From Ahrensia sp. (GTDB taxonomy: Bacteria > Pseudomonadota > Alphaproteobacteria > Rhizobiales > Rhizobiaceae), in NCBI GenBank assembly GCA_028817895.1, contig JAPPOQ010000020.1, positions 62,001 through 126,000 on the forward strand: a stretch of DNA of 64,000 nucleotides. Direction: 5' to 3'. Under the pieces are notes generated by a model, which was given only the letters and a program-made list of their open reading frames with translations, did no database searches and was not told the DNA's origin. This document shows positions 8,068 to 16,754 of this stretch, in pieces (position 1 is the stretch's first letter; every line of letters starts with the position of its first letter). The position numbers and the translations under genes are program-made.

Positions 8068-8832
8068 ATGGAGAACCTTCTGGCATGGGTCGATTTGACG
8101 CCAGTGCAGTTCTGGATCTGCGCTGGCGTCATTTTTTTGGCCGGGGTTGTGCGAGGTTTTTCCGGCTTCGCCTTGTCGGCCTTGGTGATGGCCTCTCTGG
8201 CGATCATGATACCACCGATCGAACTGATCGCCGTCTGCTGGTTTCTGGAGCTTTCCGCCAGCGCGATCATGGTGCGCGGTGGGTTTCGGGAAGCGGATAT
8301 GAAAGTGGTGGCTGGGCTGATCATCGGATCTGCTCTGGGGTCGCCCATCGGTCTTTATCTGACAACGACGCTGCCAGTGGAAACGTCGAAGGCGGTTGCG
8401 TTGCTTTTGATTTTGGTGCTCGCGGCCACTCAGCTTTTGAAGCTTCGACCAAAATTTCTGGCAACGGGTCCTGGTCTCTACGCGTCCGGCCTCATGGCAG
8501 GCATCGCTTCCGGACTGGCATCGGTCGGCGGAATGATCGTGGCGCTTTACGTTCTGGCGCGCGACGCTCCTGCGAGAATAATGCGCGCTTCGCTGGTGAT
8601 GTTTCTGTTCGCCAGTTCGGTGATGAGCTTCATCTTTCTGTATTATTACGGAATGATGGTCAGCGTCGCGGCGCTGAGGGGGCTGGTTTTCGCCGTGCCT
8701 TGCATGCTGGGCGTGCTGGCCGGGCAGGCGCTTTTCATGCCGCGCTTGGAAGGGTATTATCGCCCGTTTTGTCTCGCCTTGCTGATGTTTCTGGCGGCGC
8801 TGGGCCTTGTGCGGCTGGGTATGGGAGGATGA
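8068..8832 (+). CDS. tauE: TauE/SafE (TSUP) family permease, probable sulfite exporter
   Basis: A 254-residue, very hydrophobic inner-membrane protein with about 7-8 membrane segments and the TSUP-family pattern near the N terminus (GVVRGFSGFALSAL) repeated in the second half (MAGIASGLASVGGMIVALY). TauE proteins in taurine clusters are proposed to export sulfite or related anions released by Xsc. It lies 21 bases after xsc and 5 bases before soeA, so it is almost certainly co-transcribed with both. The family is sure; the substrate rests on context. Confidence 0.85.
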   Translation: MENLLAWVDLTPVQFWICAGVIFLAGVVRGFSGFALSALVMASLAIMIPPIELIAVCWFLELSASAIMVRGGFREADMKVVAGLIIGSALGSPIGLYLTTTLPVETSKAVALLLILVLAATQLLKLRPKFLATGPGLYASGLMAGIASGLASVGGMIVALYVLARDAPARIMRASLVMFLFASSVMSFIFLYYYGMMVSVAALRGLVFAVPCMLGVLAGQALFMPRLEGYYRPFCLALLMFLAALGLVRLGMGG

Positions 8833-8837
8833 TGTGA

Positions 8838-11693
8838 ATGGGCAATCATGATGTGCAGTTGAGTGGCCCTGTTGGCGAGAAGCATCAGACCACCTGCTAC
8901 ATGTGCGCATGCCGTTGCGGCATCAATGTTTATCTGCGCCCGGACGCCAATGGCGACAAGAAGGTTCGCTATATTGAGGGCAATCGCGATCACCCCATCA
9001 ACAAAGGAGTGCTGTGCGCCAAGGGGTCTGCTGGCATCATGCAGCACTATTCGCCGGCACGGTTGAAAGCGCCGATGAAAAGAGTGGGTCCGCGGGGCTC
9101 CGGGGCCTTCAAGGAGATATCATGGGAGGAAGCGCTGCAAACGGCCGTAGACTGGCTGGAACCACTCAAGGCTGATCCGAAGCGACTCGCATTCTTCACG
9201 GGTCGTGATCAGTCGCAATCGCTGACAAGCTGGTGGGCACAGCAGTTTGGCACGCCGAATTATGCCGCCCATGGCGGCTTTTGTTCGGTCAACATGGCGG
9301 CTGCGGGCATCTACACGATTGGCGGGGCGTTTTGGGAGTTCGGCTCGCCGGATTGGGACCGCACCAAACTGTTTTTGATGTTTGGCGTGGCGGAAGATCA
9401 CGATTCCAATCCGCTGAAGATCGGCATCGGCAAGTTGAAAAATAGCGGCGGTCGGTTCGTCTCCGTGAACCCGGTGCGTACCGGCTATTCAGCCGTTGCG
9501 GACAACTGGCTCGGTATTAAGCCGGGCACGGATGGTCTGCTCATTCTGTCGTTGATCCACGAATTGTTTCGCACGCGCAAGATCGATATCGACTATCTGG
9601 TTCGCTATTCCAACGCGCCCTTTCTGGTCATCGATGCGCCGGGCACAGCGCAACACGGCCTGTTTGCACGCGACAAAAACGGCGTCGAACTGGTTTGGGA
9701 CAGCAAGACCAAAAAAGCCGTACCGCACACCAAGAAGGGCATCGTCCCCAATCTGACCCAAGAGGTGAAACTGGCTCGCGGTGTCAAAGCCAAGCCCGTG
9801 CTGCGCCTGATGGCCGATATGTACAGCGATGCTGCCTATTCGCCCGAGAGCATTGCGCCTCAAACCGGTATCGATGCTGACACGATCCGCGGTCTTGCTG
9901 CGGAAATTGCGCGCGTCGCGTTTGAAGAAGAAATCACCATCGAACAGCCCTGGACCGATATGAAAGGCGAGCGTCACGAGCGATTCATCGGTCGTCCGGT
10001 CTCGATGCATGCGATGCGTGGAATTTCGGCCCATTCCAACGGGTTTCAGACTTGCCGGGCGCTACATGTGTTGCAGGTGCTCATCGGTTCGGTCGATTGC
10101 CCCGGTGGATTTCGTTACAAGCCGCCTTATCCAAAGCCGTTCACCGCGCATCCCAAACCGCATGCATACAGGCCCGACGGCGCCGAAAACGGGCCGCTGG
10201 CGGGTCCGCATCTGGGATATCCGCATGGGCCGCAGGATTTGCAGCTGGACAAAAATGGCGAGCCGCTGCGTATTGACAAAGCCTACAGTTGGGACGCGCC
10301 GATGTCGGCCCACGGGCTGATGCATATGGTGATCGCCAATGCGCATGCCGGCGATCCGTTCAAGATCGACACGCTGTTCATGTATATGGCCAATATGGCG
10401 TGGAATTCCTCGATGAACACACGCGGCACCATCGAGATGCTTACCGACAAGGATGAGAGTGGCGACTACAAGATCCCGCGCATCATCTACTCAGACGCCT
10501 ATGACAGCGAGATGGTGTCCTATGCCGATCTTATCCTGCCGGACACCACTTATCTGGAACGTCATGATTGCATTTCTCTCCTCGACCGTCCGATTTCGGA
10601 ACCTGAGGCGATGTGCGACGCGATCCGTTGGCCTGTCGTGGAGCCGGAACGCGATGTGCGCGGCTTCCAATCCGTCATTCTTGATCTGGGTGCGCGTCTT
10701 GGGTTGCCAGGCATGGTCAATGAGGATGGCAGCGCAAAATATGCCGATTATGCCGACTACATGGTCAACCATCAGCGCAAACCCGGCATCGGCCCGCTTG
10801 CCGGTTGGCGCGGCGAAAAGGGCGACAAGGCCGGGCGCGGCGAGCCGAACCCTGACCAGTTGAAGCGCTACAAGGAGAACGGGTCGTTCTCGATCACGCA
10901 TCTGCCGGATGAGGCTTTGTTCTTCAAACACGCCAACAGCGCTTATCAGGATTTCGCCGTGTCGATGGGCTTCTTCGATGCACCGCAACCGGTGACGTTT
11001 CAGCTCTACAGCGAGGTGTTGCAAAAGTTCCGTCTGGCCGCACAGGGATATGGTGAAGCACAACCGCCGGAGCGCCTGCGTCAACGGATGGAAGAGTGTT
11101 TCGGTCCTCTGCCGCACTGGTATGCGCCTTTTGAGGGATCGGAGCTTGGCGAGCAGGTCGATAGCGATTTCCCCTATCATGCGCTGACGCAGCGCCCCAT
11201 GGCGATGTATCATTCCTGGGGATCGCAAAATGCCTGGTTGCGGCAGATCCACACCAAAAACCCGCTCTATGTGCCGCGCTCGATCTGCGACGAAAAAGGC
11301 TTGCAGGAGGGTGACTGGGCCTGGGTCAGCTCCTATCACGGTAAGATCAAGGTGCAGATAGCGCCTATGGATGCCGTCAATGATCACACAATGTGGACTT
11401 GGAACGCGATCGGCAAACGGCGGGGCGCCTGGACGCTCGACAAGGATGCGCCGGAGGCGACGAAGGGCTTTCTGCTCAATCATTTGATCAACGAATTGCT
11501 GCCGCCGAAGGGCGATGACCATCGCTGGGCCAACAGCGATCCGATTACGGGGCAGGCTGCGTGGTATGATCTTCGCGTCAACATCGAAAAGGCCGATGCG
11601 GGCGGGGATGTCAGCGAGCCGGTGATCGACGCGCAGAAAAAGTCGCAGGCGACACCCGATCAGTTGCGCTATGGGCTGGGGTGGACGCAATGA
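8838..11693 (+). CDS. soeA: Sulfite dehydrogenase (quinone) molybdopterin subunit SoeA
   Basis: A 951-residue DMSO-reductase-family molybdoenzyme. The N-terminal 4Fe-4S motif is C-x2-C-x3-C (CYMCACRC) with the fourth Cys in GVLCAKG. The rest covers the bis-MGD domains and a C-terminal molydopterin-binding domain. There is no Tat signal, so it should act in the cytoplasm, as SoeA does. With soeB and soeC it forms the SoeABC complex that oxidises cytoplasmic sulfite to sulfate and reduces quinone. Position directly after xsc and tauE supports sulfite as substrate. A polysulfide, thiosulfate or DMSO reductase would be the alternative by family alone. GGAGG-like sequence precedes the ATG, and its stop overlaps the soeB start by ATGA. 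Confidence 0.9.
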   Translation: MGNHDVQLSGPVGEKHQTTCYMCACRCGINVYLRPDANGDKKVRYIEGNRDHPINKGVLCAKGSAGIMQHYSPARLKAPMKRVGPRGSGAFKEISWEEALQTAVDWLEPLKADPKRLAFFTGRDQSQSLTSWWAQQFGTPNYAAHGGFCSVNMAAAGIYTIGGAFWEFGSPDWDRTKLFLMFGVAEDHDSNPLKIGIGKLKNSGGRFVSVNPVRTGYSAVADNWLGIKPGTDGLLILSLIHELFRTRKIDIDYLVRYSNAPFLVIDAPGTAQHGLFARDKNGVELVWDSKTKKAVPHTKKGIVPNLTQEVKLARGVKAKPVLRLMADMYSDAAYSPESIAPQTGIDADTIRGLAAEIARVAFEEEITIEQPWTDMKGERHERFIGRPVSMHAMRGISAHSNGFQTCRALHVLQVLIGSVDCPGGFRYKPPYPKPFTAHPKPHAYRPDGAENGPLAGPHLGYPHGPQDLQLDKNGEPLRIDKAYSWDAPMSAHGLMHMVIANAHAGDPFKIDTLFMYMANMAWNSSMNTRGTIEMLTDKDESGDYKIPRIIYSDAYDSEMVSYADLILPDTTYLERHDCISLLDRPISEPEAMCDAIRWPVVEPERDVRGFQSVILDLGARLGLPGMVNEDGSAKYADYADYMVNHQRKPGIGPLAGWRGEKGDKAGRGEPNPDQLKRYKENGSFSITHLPDEALFFKHANSAYQDFAVSMGFFDAPQPVTFQLYSEVLQKFRLAAQGYGEAQPPERLRQRMEECFGPLPHWYAPFEGSELGEQVDSDFPYHALTQRPMAMYHSWGSQNAWLRQIHTKNPLYVPRSICDEKGLQEGDWAWVSSYHGKIKVQIAPMDAVNDHTMWTWNAIGKRRGAWTLDKDAPEATKGFLLNHLINELLPPKGDDHRWANSDPITGQAAWYDLRVNIEKADAGGDVSEPVIDAQKKSQATPDQLRYGLGWTQ

Positions 11694-12472
11694 CCCAGCT
11701 TCCAACCACAACCGACAAGAAGCTCGGCCTTGTCATTGATCTTGATACCTGTGTCGGCTGCCATGCCTGCGTGATTTCCTGCAAGGAATGGAATACGGCA
11801 GGCTATGGCACCGCGCTGTCCGATCAGGACCCCTACGGCGCGGAACCGTCCGGCTCGTTCTTGAATCGCATTCACACATTCGAAATCGTGCCGGATGGCG
11901 GGGAAGTCATCGGCTCTGCGGGAGAAGCGCGTGTCGTGCATTTTCCCAAATCTTGTCTGCATTGCGAGGACGCGCCCTGCGTCACCGTTTGCCCGACAGG
12001 TGCGTCCTACAAGCGCGCCGCAGACGGGATCGTTCTGGTCGATGAAGACATGTGCATCGGCTGCGGCCTGTGTGCATGGTCCTGTGCCTATGGCGCGCGC
12101 GAGATGGACCTCGCTGAAGGTGTGATGAAAAAATGCACGCTCTGCGTTGACCGCATCTACAATGAAGACCTGGAGGAGATCGACCGCGTGCCGTCCTGCG
12201 TGCGCACATGCCCTGCCGGGGCCCGCCATTACGGCGATCTTGGGGACCCGAGTTCAGATGTGTCGGTCCTGGTGCGCGAGCGGGGCGGGTTCGATCTGAT
12301 GCCCGAACAGGGCAACAAGCCTGTCAACAAGTATCTGCCACCGCGGGAGCGCAGCGCGCTCGGCTCCGCCGCGTCCGTGCCTGCCGTGCAAGAAGATACA
12401 AGCGACGCGACCGGCCTGCTGGCCTGGATCGATCGCGCGCTTTCGGGCGGTTCCGCCAAGGGAGCAAGCTGA
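11690..12472 (+). CDS. soeB: Sulfite dehydrogenase iron-sulfur subunit SoeB
   Basis: A 260-residue ferredoxin-type subunit with four Cys clusters: CVGCHACVISC, CLHCEDAPCVTVC, CIGCGLCAWSC, and KKCTLC with the later CVRTC. That is the four-4Fe-4S arrangement of DmsB/PsrB/SoeB electron-transfer subunits. It should pass electrons from SoeA to the membrane subunit SoeC. The ATG at 11690 overlaps the soeA stop, indicating translational coupling; an upstream in-frame GTG at 11681 is less likely. The Ala/Ser-rich C-terminal tail after about residue 215 has no recognised role. Confidence 0.92.
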   Translation: MTQLPTTTDKKLGLVIDLDTCVGCHACVISCKEWNTAGYGTALSDQDPYGAEPSGSFLNRIHTFEIVPDGGEVIGSAGEARVVHFPKSCLHCEDAPCVTVCPTGASYKRAADGIVLVDEDMCIGCGLCAWSCAYGAREMDLAEGVMKKCTLCVDRIYNEDLEEIDRVPSCVRTCPAGARHYGDLGDPSSDVSVLVRERGGFDLMPEQGNKPVNKYLPPRERSALGSAASVPAVQEDTSDATGLLAWIDRALSGGSAKGAS

Positions 12473-13422
12473 TGCACCCGGCGCTTTCCGTTATCGCATT
12501 CACCGTGCTTTCCGGGGCCGGTTACGGGTTGGCCTTGGTGCTGGCGCTCGGCCATGGCAATCCGGCGCATTTGCCCACCAAATTTGCGTGGGTCACTGCG
12601 CTCGTGCTGATTGCAGTCGGCCTGATGAGTTCGACCCTGCATCTGGGCAATCCGCAGCGCGCATGGCGCGCTTTCTCGCAATGGAAAACAAGCTGGCTGT
12701 CGCGCGAGGGCTGCATGGCGGTTGCCACTTTCGTGCCGCTGACCATTCTCGCCGCGATGAGCATTTTGGGCGACACATTCAACCTGCTGCTCGGCTATAT
12801 TGGCGGCATCATGTGCATGATCACCGTCTATTGCACGGCGATGATCTACGCGTCCCTGCGCACGGTTCCGCAATGGCACACGCGCTGGACACCCGCCGTC
12901 TATCTGCTCTTCGCGCTGACCTCCGGCACCATGCTCTACTTCGCCTTCTTTGGTCGCGAAGCGGGCTCGGATTCAAACCGCATCTGGGTTTGGCTGACGC
13001 TGGTTTTCCTGGTTGTCACCTGGGCGGTGAAGTTCATGTGGCTGCGACACGCATCCGCCGCTGGCTATGGTGCCTCCAGCATGGAAAGCGCAACGGGTCT
13101 TGGCAATCTTGGTCGCGTGCGGCTGCTTGAACGACCGCATGCGATGGAAAACTATCTCACGCGCGAAATGGCGTTTCGCATTGCGCGCAAACATCGAGAG
13201 CGGCTGAGCCTTATCGGGGCCATGCTTGGCGCGGTGCTGCCATTCGTTCTGCTGGTGATTTCGCTGATGGTCGCCCCAGCTCTGGGCGGGTTCCTGCAAG
13301 TCGTTGCAACGATCAGCCTGCTGGCGGGTCTGTTTGTAGAGCGCTGGTTGTTTTTTGCGACCGCCAAACACGCCGTCGGCTTGTATTATGGAGGCGAGGA
13401 GAAGCTGGTTCCGGCTGAGTAG
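12472..13422 (+). CDS. soeC: Sulfite dehydrogenase membrane anchor SoeC (DmsC-like)
   Basis: A 316-residue integral membrane protein with about 8 hydrophobic segments, of the DmsC-like anchor family. It should hold SoeAB on the cytoplasmic side of the membrane and hand electrons to quinone. Family marks include SSTLHLGNPQRAWRAFSQWKTSWLSRE near residues 55-80 and a C-terminal FVERWLFFATAKH segment. The ATG overlaps the soeB stop by one base. It ends 15 bases from the convergent lpxXL gene, closing the taurine-sulfite operon. Confidence 0.9.
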   Translation: MHPALSVIAFTVLSGAGYGLALVLALGHGNPAHLPTKFAWVTALVLIAVGLMSSTLHLGNPQRAWRAFSQWKTSWLSREGCMAVATFVPLTILAAMSILGDTFNLLLGYIGGIMCMITVYCTAMIYASLRTVPQWHTRWTPAVYLLFALTSGTMLYFAFFGREAGSDSNRIWVWLTLVFLVVTWAVKFMWLRHASAAGYGASSMESATGLGNLGRVRLLERPHAMENYLTREMAFRIARKHRERLSLIGAMLGAVLPFVLLVISLMVAPALGGFLQVVATISLLAGLFVERWLFFATAKHAVGLYYGGEEKLVPAE

Positions 13423-13437
13423 GCAACGACCGTGTGA

Positions 13438-14433
13438 TCACTGCGCAGTCTTGGGCTTTTTGATGCGCCTCTTGGGCAGTGGTTTCAGCTTCCAGCGGTC
13501 ATGCAGCCAAAGCCATTGTGCGGGATATTCGCGCACCCAGCCCTCCATGATCTCATTGATCATTTCCGTAGTGGCCTTCACATCGATGCTGCCATCGCCT
13601 GTGCGTGGTGTGTCGATTGCATCATGCAGTTCAAGGCGAAATCGACCGCCGGGCAGTCTCACGCAGCGCGCCGGATAGATGTCACAATCGAACTGGCGGG
13701 CAAGTTTTGCCGCGAGCGGATTGGCCGTCGCCTCGCGTCCAAAAAAAGCAATGCGATCGCCGCGCGTCAACGCTTGATCGGCAAGCAGGCCAACGGCACC
13801 GCCCTGTTCCAGAACGCCTGACAAGGCCCAGGCCACCCCGGCGCGAGCTGGCACCAGATGCCCCTTTTCCGTTCGCCGCGCCTTCAACACCCGCTCTGCC
13901 AGAAACCGGTTGTTGGGCGGACGAAACAGGGCCGTCACTTCCAGATCATAGGTCGATGCGGCAACGGGCAGTATCTCCCAATTGCCGGTATGCGCGGTGA
14001 AAATCACGGCGGGTCGACCGCCATCGCGCAGTTTCACGAAATTGTCGATGCCGATCACATCGATGCGCCCTTCACCGGGACGCTCAGGGTCGAAATCAAA
14101 CAGCTGATCGAGAAACACATACTCAGCCATGGTGCGCGCGACGTGACCCCAAACCTCTCGCACCAATTGGTCGATCTCTGCCTCGCTCTTCTTCGGAAAG
14201 GCGAGCGCCAGATTCTTCTTGGCGAGTTTCGTGCGCGGCAGGATGGGCGCAAATCGTCGCCCAAGTTTCTCCGCGATGTCGGTTGATTTTTCGGGCGGCA
14301 ATTTCTTGGCTGCTGCGAGAAGGCCGGTGATGATCTGAGCCAGCGTCCAGTCTTTTGCCGTGTTCAACCGCAGCGCGATGCGCTCGACATGCCGGTTGCG
14401 CATGATTTTGCGCTGCCATGACGAGGCCGCCAT
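13438..14433 (-). CDS. lpxXL: Very-long-chain acyl lipid A acyltransferase LpxXL
   Basis: A 331-residue member of the LpxL/HtrB lysophospholipid-acyltransferase family. The catalytic HTGNWE motif is at about residues 148-153 and a hydrophobic stretch lies near the N terminus, so it acts at the inner membrane. In Rhizobiales LpxXL transfers the 27-hydroxyoctacosanoyl-type chain from AcpXL to the lipid A precursor. It is the last gene of the acpXL operon and starts 3 bases after the dehydrogenase stop. A generic lauroyl acyltransferase would be the call without context; the operon makes the long-chain enzyme much more likely. Confidence 0.9.
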   Translation of the reverse strand: MAASSWQRKIMRNRHVERIALRLNTAKDWTLAQIITGLLAAAKKLPPEKSTDIAEKLGRRFAPILPRTKLAKKNLALAFPKKSEAEIDQLVREVWGHVARTMAEYVFLDQLFDFDPERPGEGRIDVIGIDNFVKLRDGGRPAVIFTAHTGNWEILPVAASTYDLEVTALFRPPNNRFLAERVLKARRTEKGHLVPARAGVAWALSGVLEQGGAVGLLADQALTRGDRIAFFGREATANPLAAKLARQFDCDIYPARCVRLPGGRFRLELHDAIDTPRTGDGSIDVKATTEMINEIMEGWVREYPAQWLWLHDRWKLKPLPKRRIKKPKTAQ

Positions 14434-14436
14434 GGA

Positions 14437-15465
14437 TCAGGCCATGCGCATGATGATCTTGCCGAAGACCTTGCGGCTTTCCATGCGCTCAAGGGCCGTG
14501 GCGAGATCGCCGAACTCAACTTCCGTATCGACGATGGGTCTCACATAGCCGCGCGCCATCTTGTCCATTGAATCGACCATGTTCTGCTTGCGGCAACCGA
14601 ACGAGCCGATCAGGCGCAGCTGGCGCTGAAACAGCATCATTAGATTGGTTTCTGCCGACACGCCCGAGGTCGACCCGCAGGTGACGAGCCGTCCGCCGCG
14701 CTTCATGGAGAGCATGGAACCCGCCCATGTCGACTTGCCGACATGCTCAAACACCACATCGACGCCTTCCTTCTTTGTGATCTTGCGCACCGCGCCTTCA
14801 AAACGGTCTTCGCGGTAATTGATCACGTGATCCGCCCCCAGCACCTTGGCCGGTTCGATCTTGTCGTCGCTGCCGACCGTGGTGATGACGGTGCAGCCGA
14901 TCGCCTTGGCGAGTTGGATCGCAGCCGTACCGATGCCTGAACCCCCGGCCTGAATGAGGATGCTTTCGGAGGGTTTCAGCAGCGCATTGTCGAAAAGCAT
15001 GTGCTCGCAAGTGCCGAAAGTGATCGGTGCAAGCGCGGCTCCGACATCGTCGCAACCCGGTGGGACCGGCACGCATTGGCGGGCGGGAATATTGACAAGT
15101 TCGCGCGCAAAACCGCCCAGGTGAAAGCCGTGAACGCCCTCAACATGCTCACACAGATTGTCGCGGCCGGCACGACAGTGATGGCACTTGCCGCAGACGC
15201 GCGCGCCGAAGATCGAGACAAGCTGACCGGGAACGAGGTCGCAAACGCCTTCACCAAGCGCCACAACTTCGGCACTCGCTTCGGCCCCGATTGTCAGCGG
15301 CATTTCGCGCTTGGCAAACGCCATGCCACGCCAGCCCCAGACATCGAGATGGTTCAAAGCAACAACGCGGATTTTCAACTGCACTTCACCGGGCGCGGGC
15401 GCGTCCGGTTCCGGCAGATCAACAGCCTCAGTTTCACGGTCGGAGACGAGTTGAAGTGCGCGCAT
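14437..15465 (-). CDS. adhXL: Zinc-type alcohol dehydrogenase/enoyl reductase-like protein of the acpXL operon
   Basis: A 342-residue medium-chain dehydrogenase/reductase. The GroES-like domain includes a Cys-rich lobe (CGKCHHCRAGRDNLC) that probably binds structural zinc, followed by a Rossmann domain with GGSGIGTAAIQLAK. The matching gene in other rhizobia belongs to the AcpXL-dependent fatty-acid operon and is thought to help elongate or modify the very long acyl chain, perhaps as an enoyl reductase; its exact reaction is not settled. It lies 8 bases after fabF1XL and 3 bases before lpxXL. Confidence 0.85.
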   Translation of the reverse strand: MRALQLVSDRETEAVDLPEPDAPAPGEVQLKIRVVALNHLDVWGWRGMAFAKREMPLTIGAEASAEVVALGEGVCDLVPGQLVSIFGARVCGKCHHCRAGRDNLCEHVEGVHGFHLGGFARELVNIPARQCVPVPPGCDDVGAALAPITFGTCEHMLFDNALLKPSESILIQAGGSGIGTAAIQLAKAIGCTVITTVGSDDKIEPAKVLGADHVINYREDRFEGAVRKITKKEGVDVVFEHVGKSTWAGSMLSMKRGGRLVTCGSTSGVSAETNLMMLFQRQLRLIGSFGCRKQNMVDSMDKMARGYVRPIVDTEVEFGDLATALERMESRKVFGKIIMRMA

Positions 15466-15473
15466 GGGTGCAA

Positions 15474-16754
15474 TCAGGCCGGAATTTCGTTGCTGAATAC
15501 GAGACAGGCATTCTGCCCGCCAAAGCCGAAGGAGTTTGACAGCACATTGGTAACAGCCGCCTCGCGTGCCTTATGCGGCACGACATCCAACGGAATGTCG
15601 GGATCCGGCGTGTCATAATTGATCGTCGGCGGCAGCGTCTGGTTCTGCAAGGTGAGAACGGAGAAGACGGCCTCAATCGCCCCCGCAGCTGTGAGCGTGT
15701 GGCCAATCATCGACTTGTTGGAGGAGATCGGCGTCTCGTGAATGCGCTCGCCAAAAACTTCCTTCAGCGAGAAATACTCCATCCGGTCATTTTCCGGCGT
15801 CGATGTGCCGTGAGCGTTGATGTAGTTGATATCGGCAAAACCCACCCCGGCGTCATCCAGCGCTCTGTTGACCGCAGCGATGACGGGCGACCCATCCGGC
15901 GATGATCGTGTTCGGTGGAAATGGTCGGCCTTTTCGCCGCAGCCCTTGATGATCGCCAGCACATTGGCGCCACGCTCCATGGCGCTTTCAAGCGATTCAA
16001 GCACCAGGGCGCCGGCACCTTCCGCCATCACAAAACCATCGCGGTCTTTCGAGAAGGGGCGGGCCGCTTTTGTCGGTTCATCATTATTGGTTGTGAGTGC
16101 TGAGAGCAGCGAAAAGCGCACCAGAGCTTCGGTGGTCACCGAACCGTCCGTGCCTACGCAAAGCGCGCTGCTGGCTTCGCCGCGGCGGATGGCTTCCACA
16201 CCCAGTTGCACCGCTGTGGCACCCGATGCGCAGGCGGTTGACAGTGAGACGGGCAGGCCTTTCGTGCCGAATTTTGCAGACAGACGGTCGGCCGTCCGGT
16301 TAAACAGCAGCAATTCATACAAGTCTTCATGCTTGCCGGCACGCGCGGCCTTCAGCAGCCCGCTATAGCCCTGCTCGCCGTCGCTTTGGACCTGTTGATC
16401 AAGAGCAAAGCGGTGCTGCCATTCCATCTCCACCGGCGGCGCAGCCAGGAACAAAGGGCCGGGGAAATCCGTCTCGTCGATGCCAGACTGCGAGATTGCC
16501 TCGCTCGCTGCGGAATCAGCCAATGCATAGGAGAGCGCGGGCGCAGACGGCACGTCGAGATCCATGAAATCTACCGTGCCCGCAATTGTGGTGCGCAGAC
16601 CTTCGATGCCGAAACGGTCGATACGATGAATGCCGGATTCTCCTGCCGCCAAACGACGCCAGTTTTCATCCTTGCCTTCGCCCAGCGAAGAAACGACGCC
16701 AAGACCCGTTACGGCGATGATCGGGCGCCCTTTTGAATCGCGATACTGACTCAT
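15474..16754 (-). CDS. fabF1XL: Beta-ketoacyl-ACP synthase with intact triad, acpXL operon
   Basis: A 426-residue FabF-type ketosynthase. All catalytic elements are visible: Cys175 in STACASG, His315 in NAHGTSTPEND, Lys347 and His352 in KSMIGHTLTAAG. It would condense malonyl-ACP with growing acyl chains on AcpXL to reach C28 length. The start codon overlaps the stop of the upstream ketosynthase-like gene (ATGA, 16751-16754), which implies coupled translation and probably a heterodimer. The symbol follows rhizobial usage for this operon position and could be swapped with its neighbour in other naming schemes. Confidence 0.92.
   Translation of the reverse strand: MSQYRDSKGRPIIAVTGLGVVSSLGEGKDENWRRLAAGESGIHRIDRFGIEGLRTTIAGTVDFMDLDVPSAPALSYALADSAASEAISQSGIDETDFPGPLFLAAPPVEMEWQHRFALDQQVQSDGEQGYSGLLKAARAGKHEDLYELLLFNRTADRLSAKFGTKGLPVSLSTACASGATAVQLGVEAIRRGEASSALCVGTDGSVTTEALVRFSLLSALTTNNDEPTKAARPFSKDRDGFVMAEGAGALVLESLESAMERGANVLAIIKGCGEKADHFHRTRSSPDGSPVIAAVNRALDDAGVGFADINYINAHGTSTPENDRMEYFSLKEVFGERIHETPISSNKSMIGHTLTAAGAIEAVFSVLTLQNQTLPPTINYDTPDPDIPLDVVPHKAREAAVTNVLSNSFGFGGQNACLVFSNEIPA

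Noticed and set aside
10491-11711. A 406-codon open frame antisense to soeA
   Set aside because: It lies fully opposite a well-supported molybdoenzyme gene; the predicted sequence is rich in Arg, His and Ile without domain-like features, as expected for an antisense shadow of a GC-rich gene.
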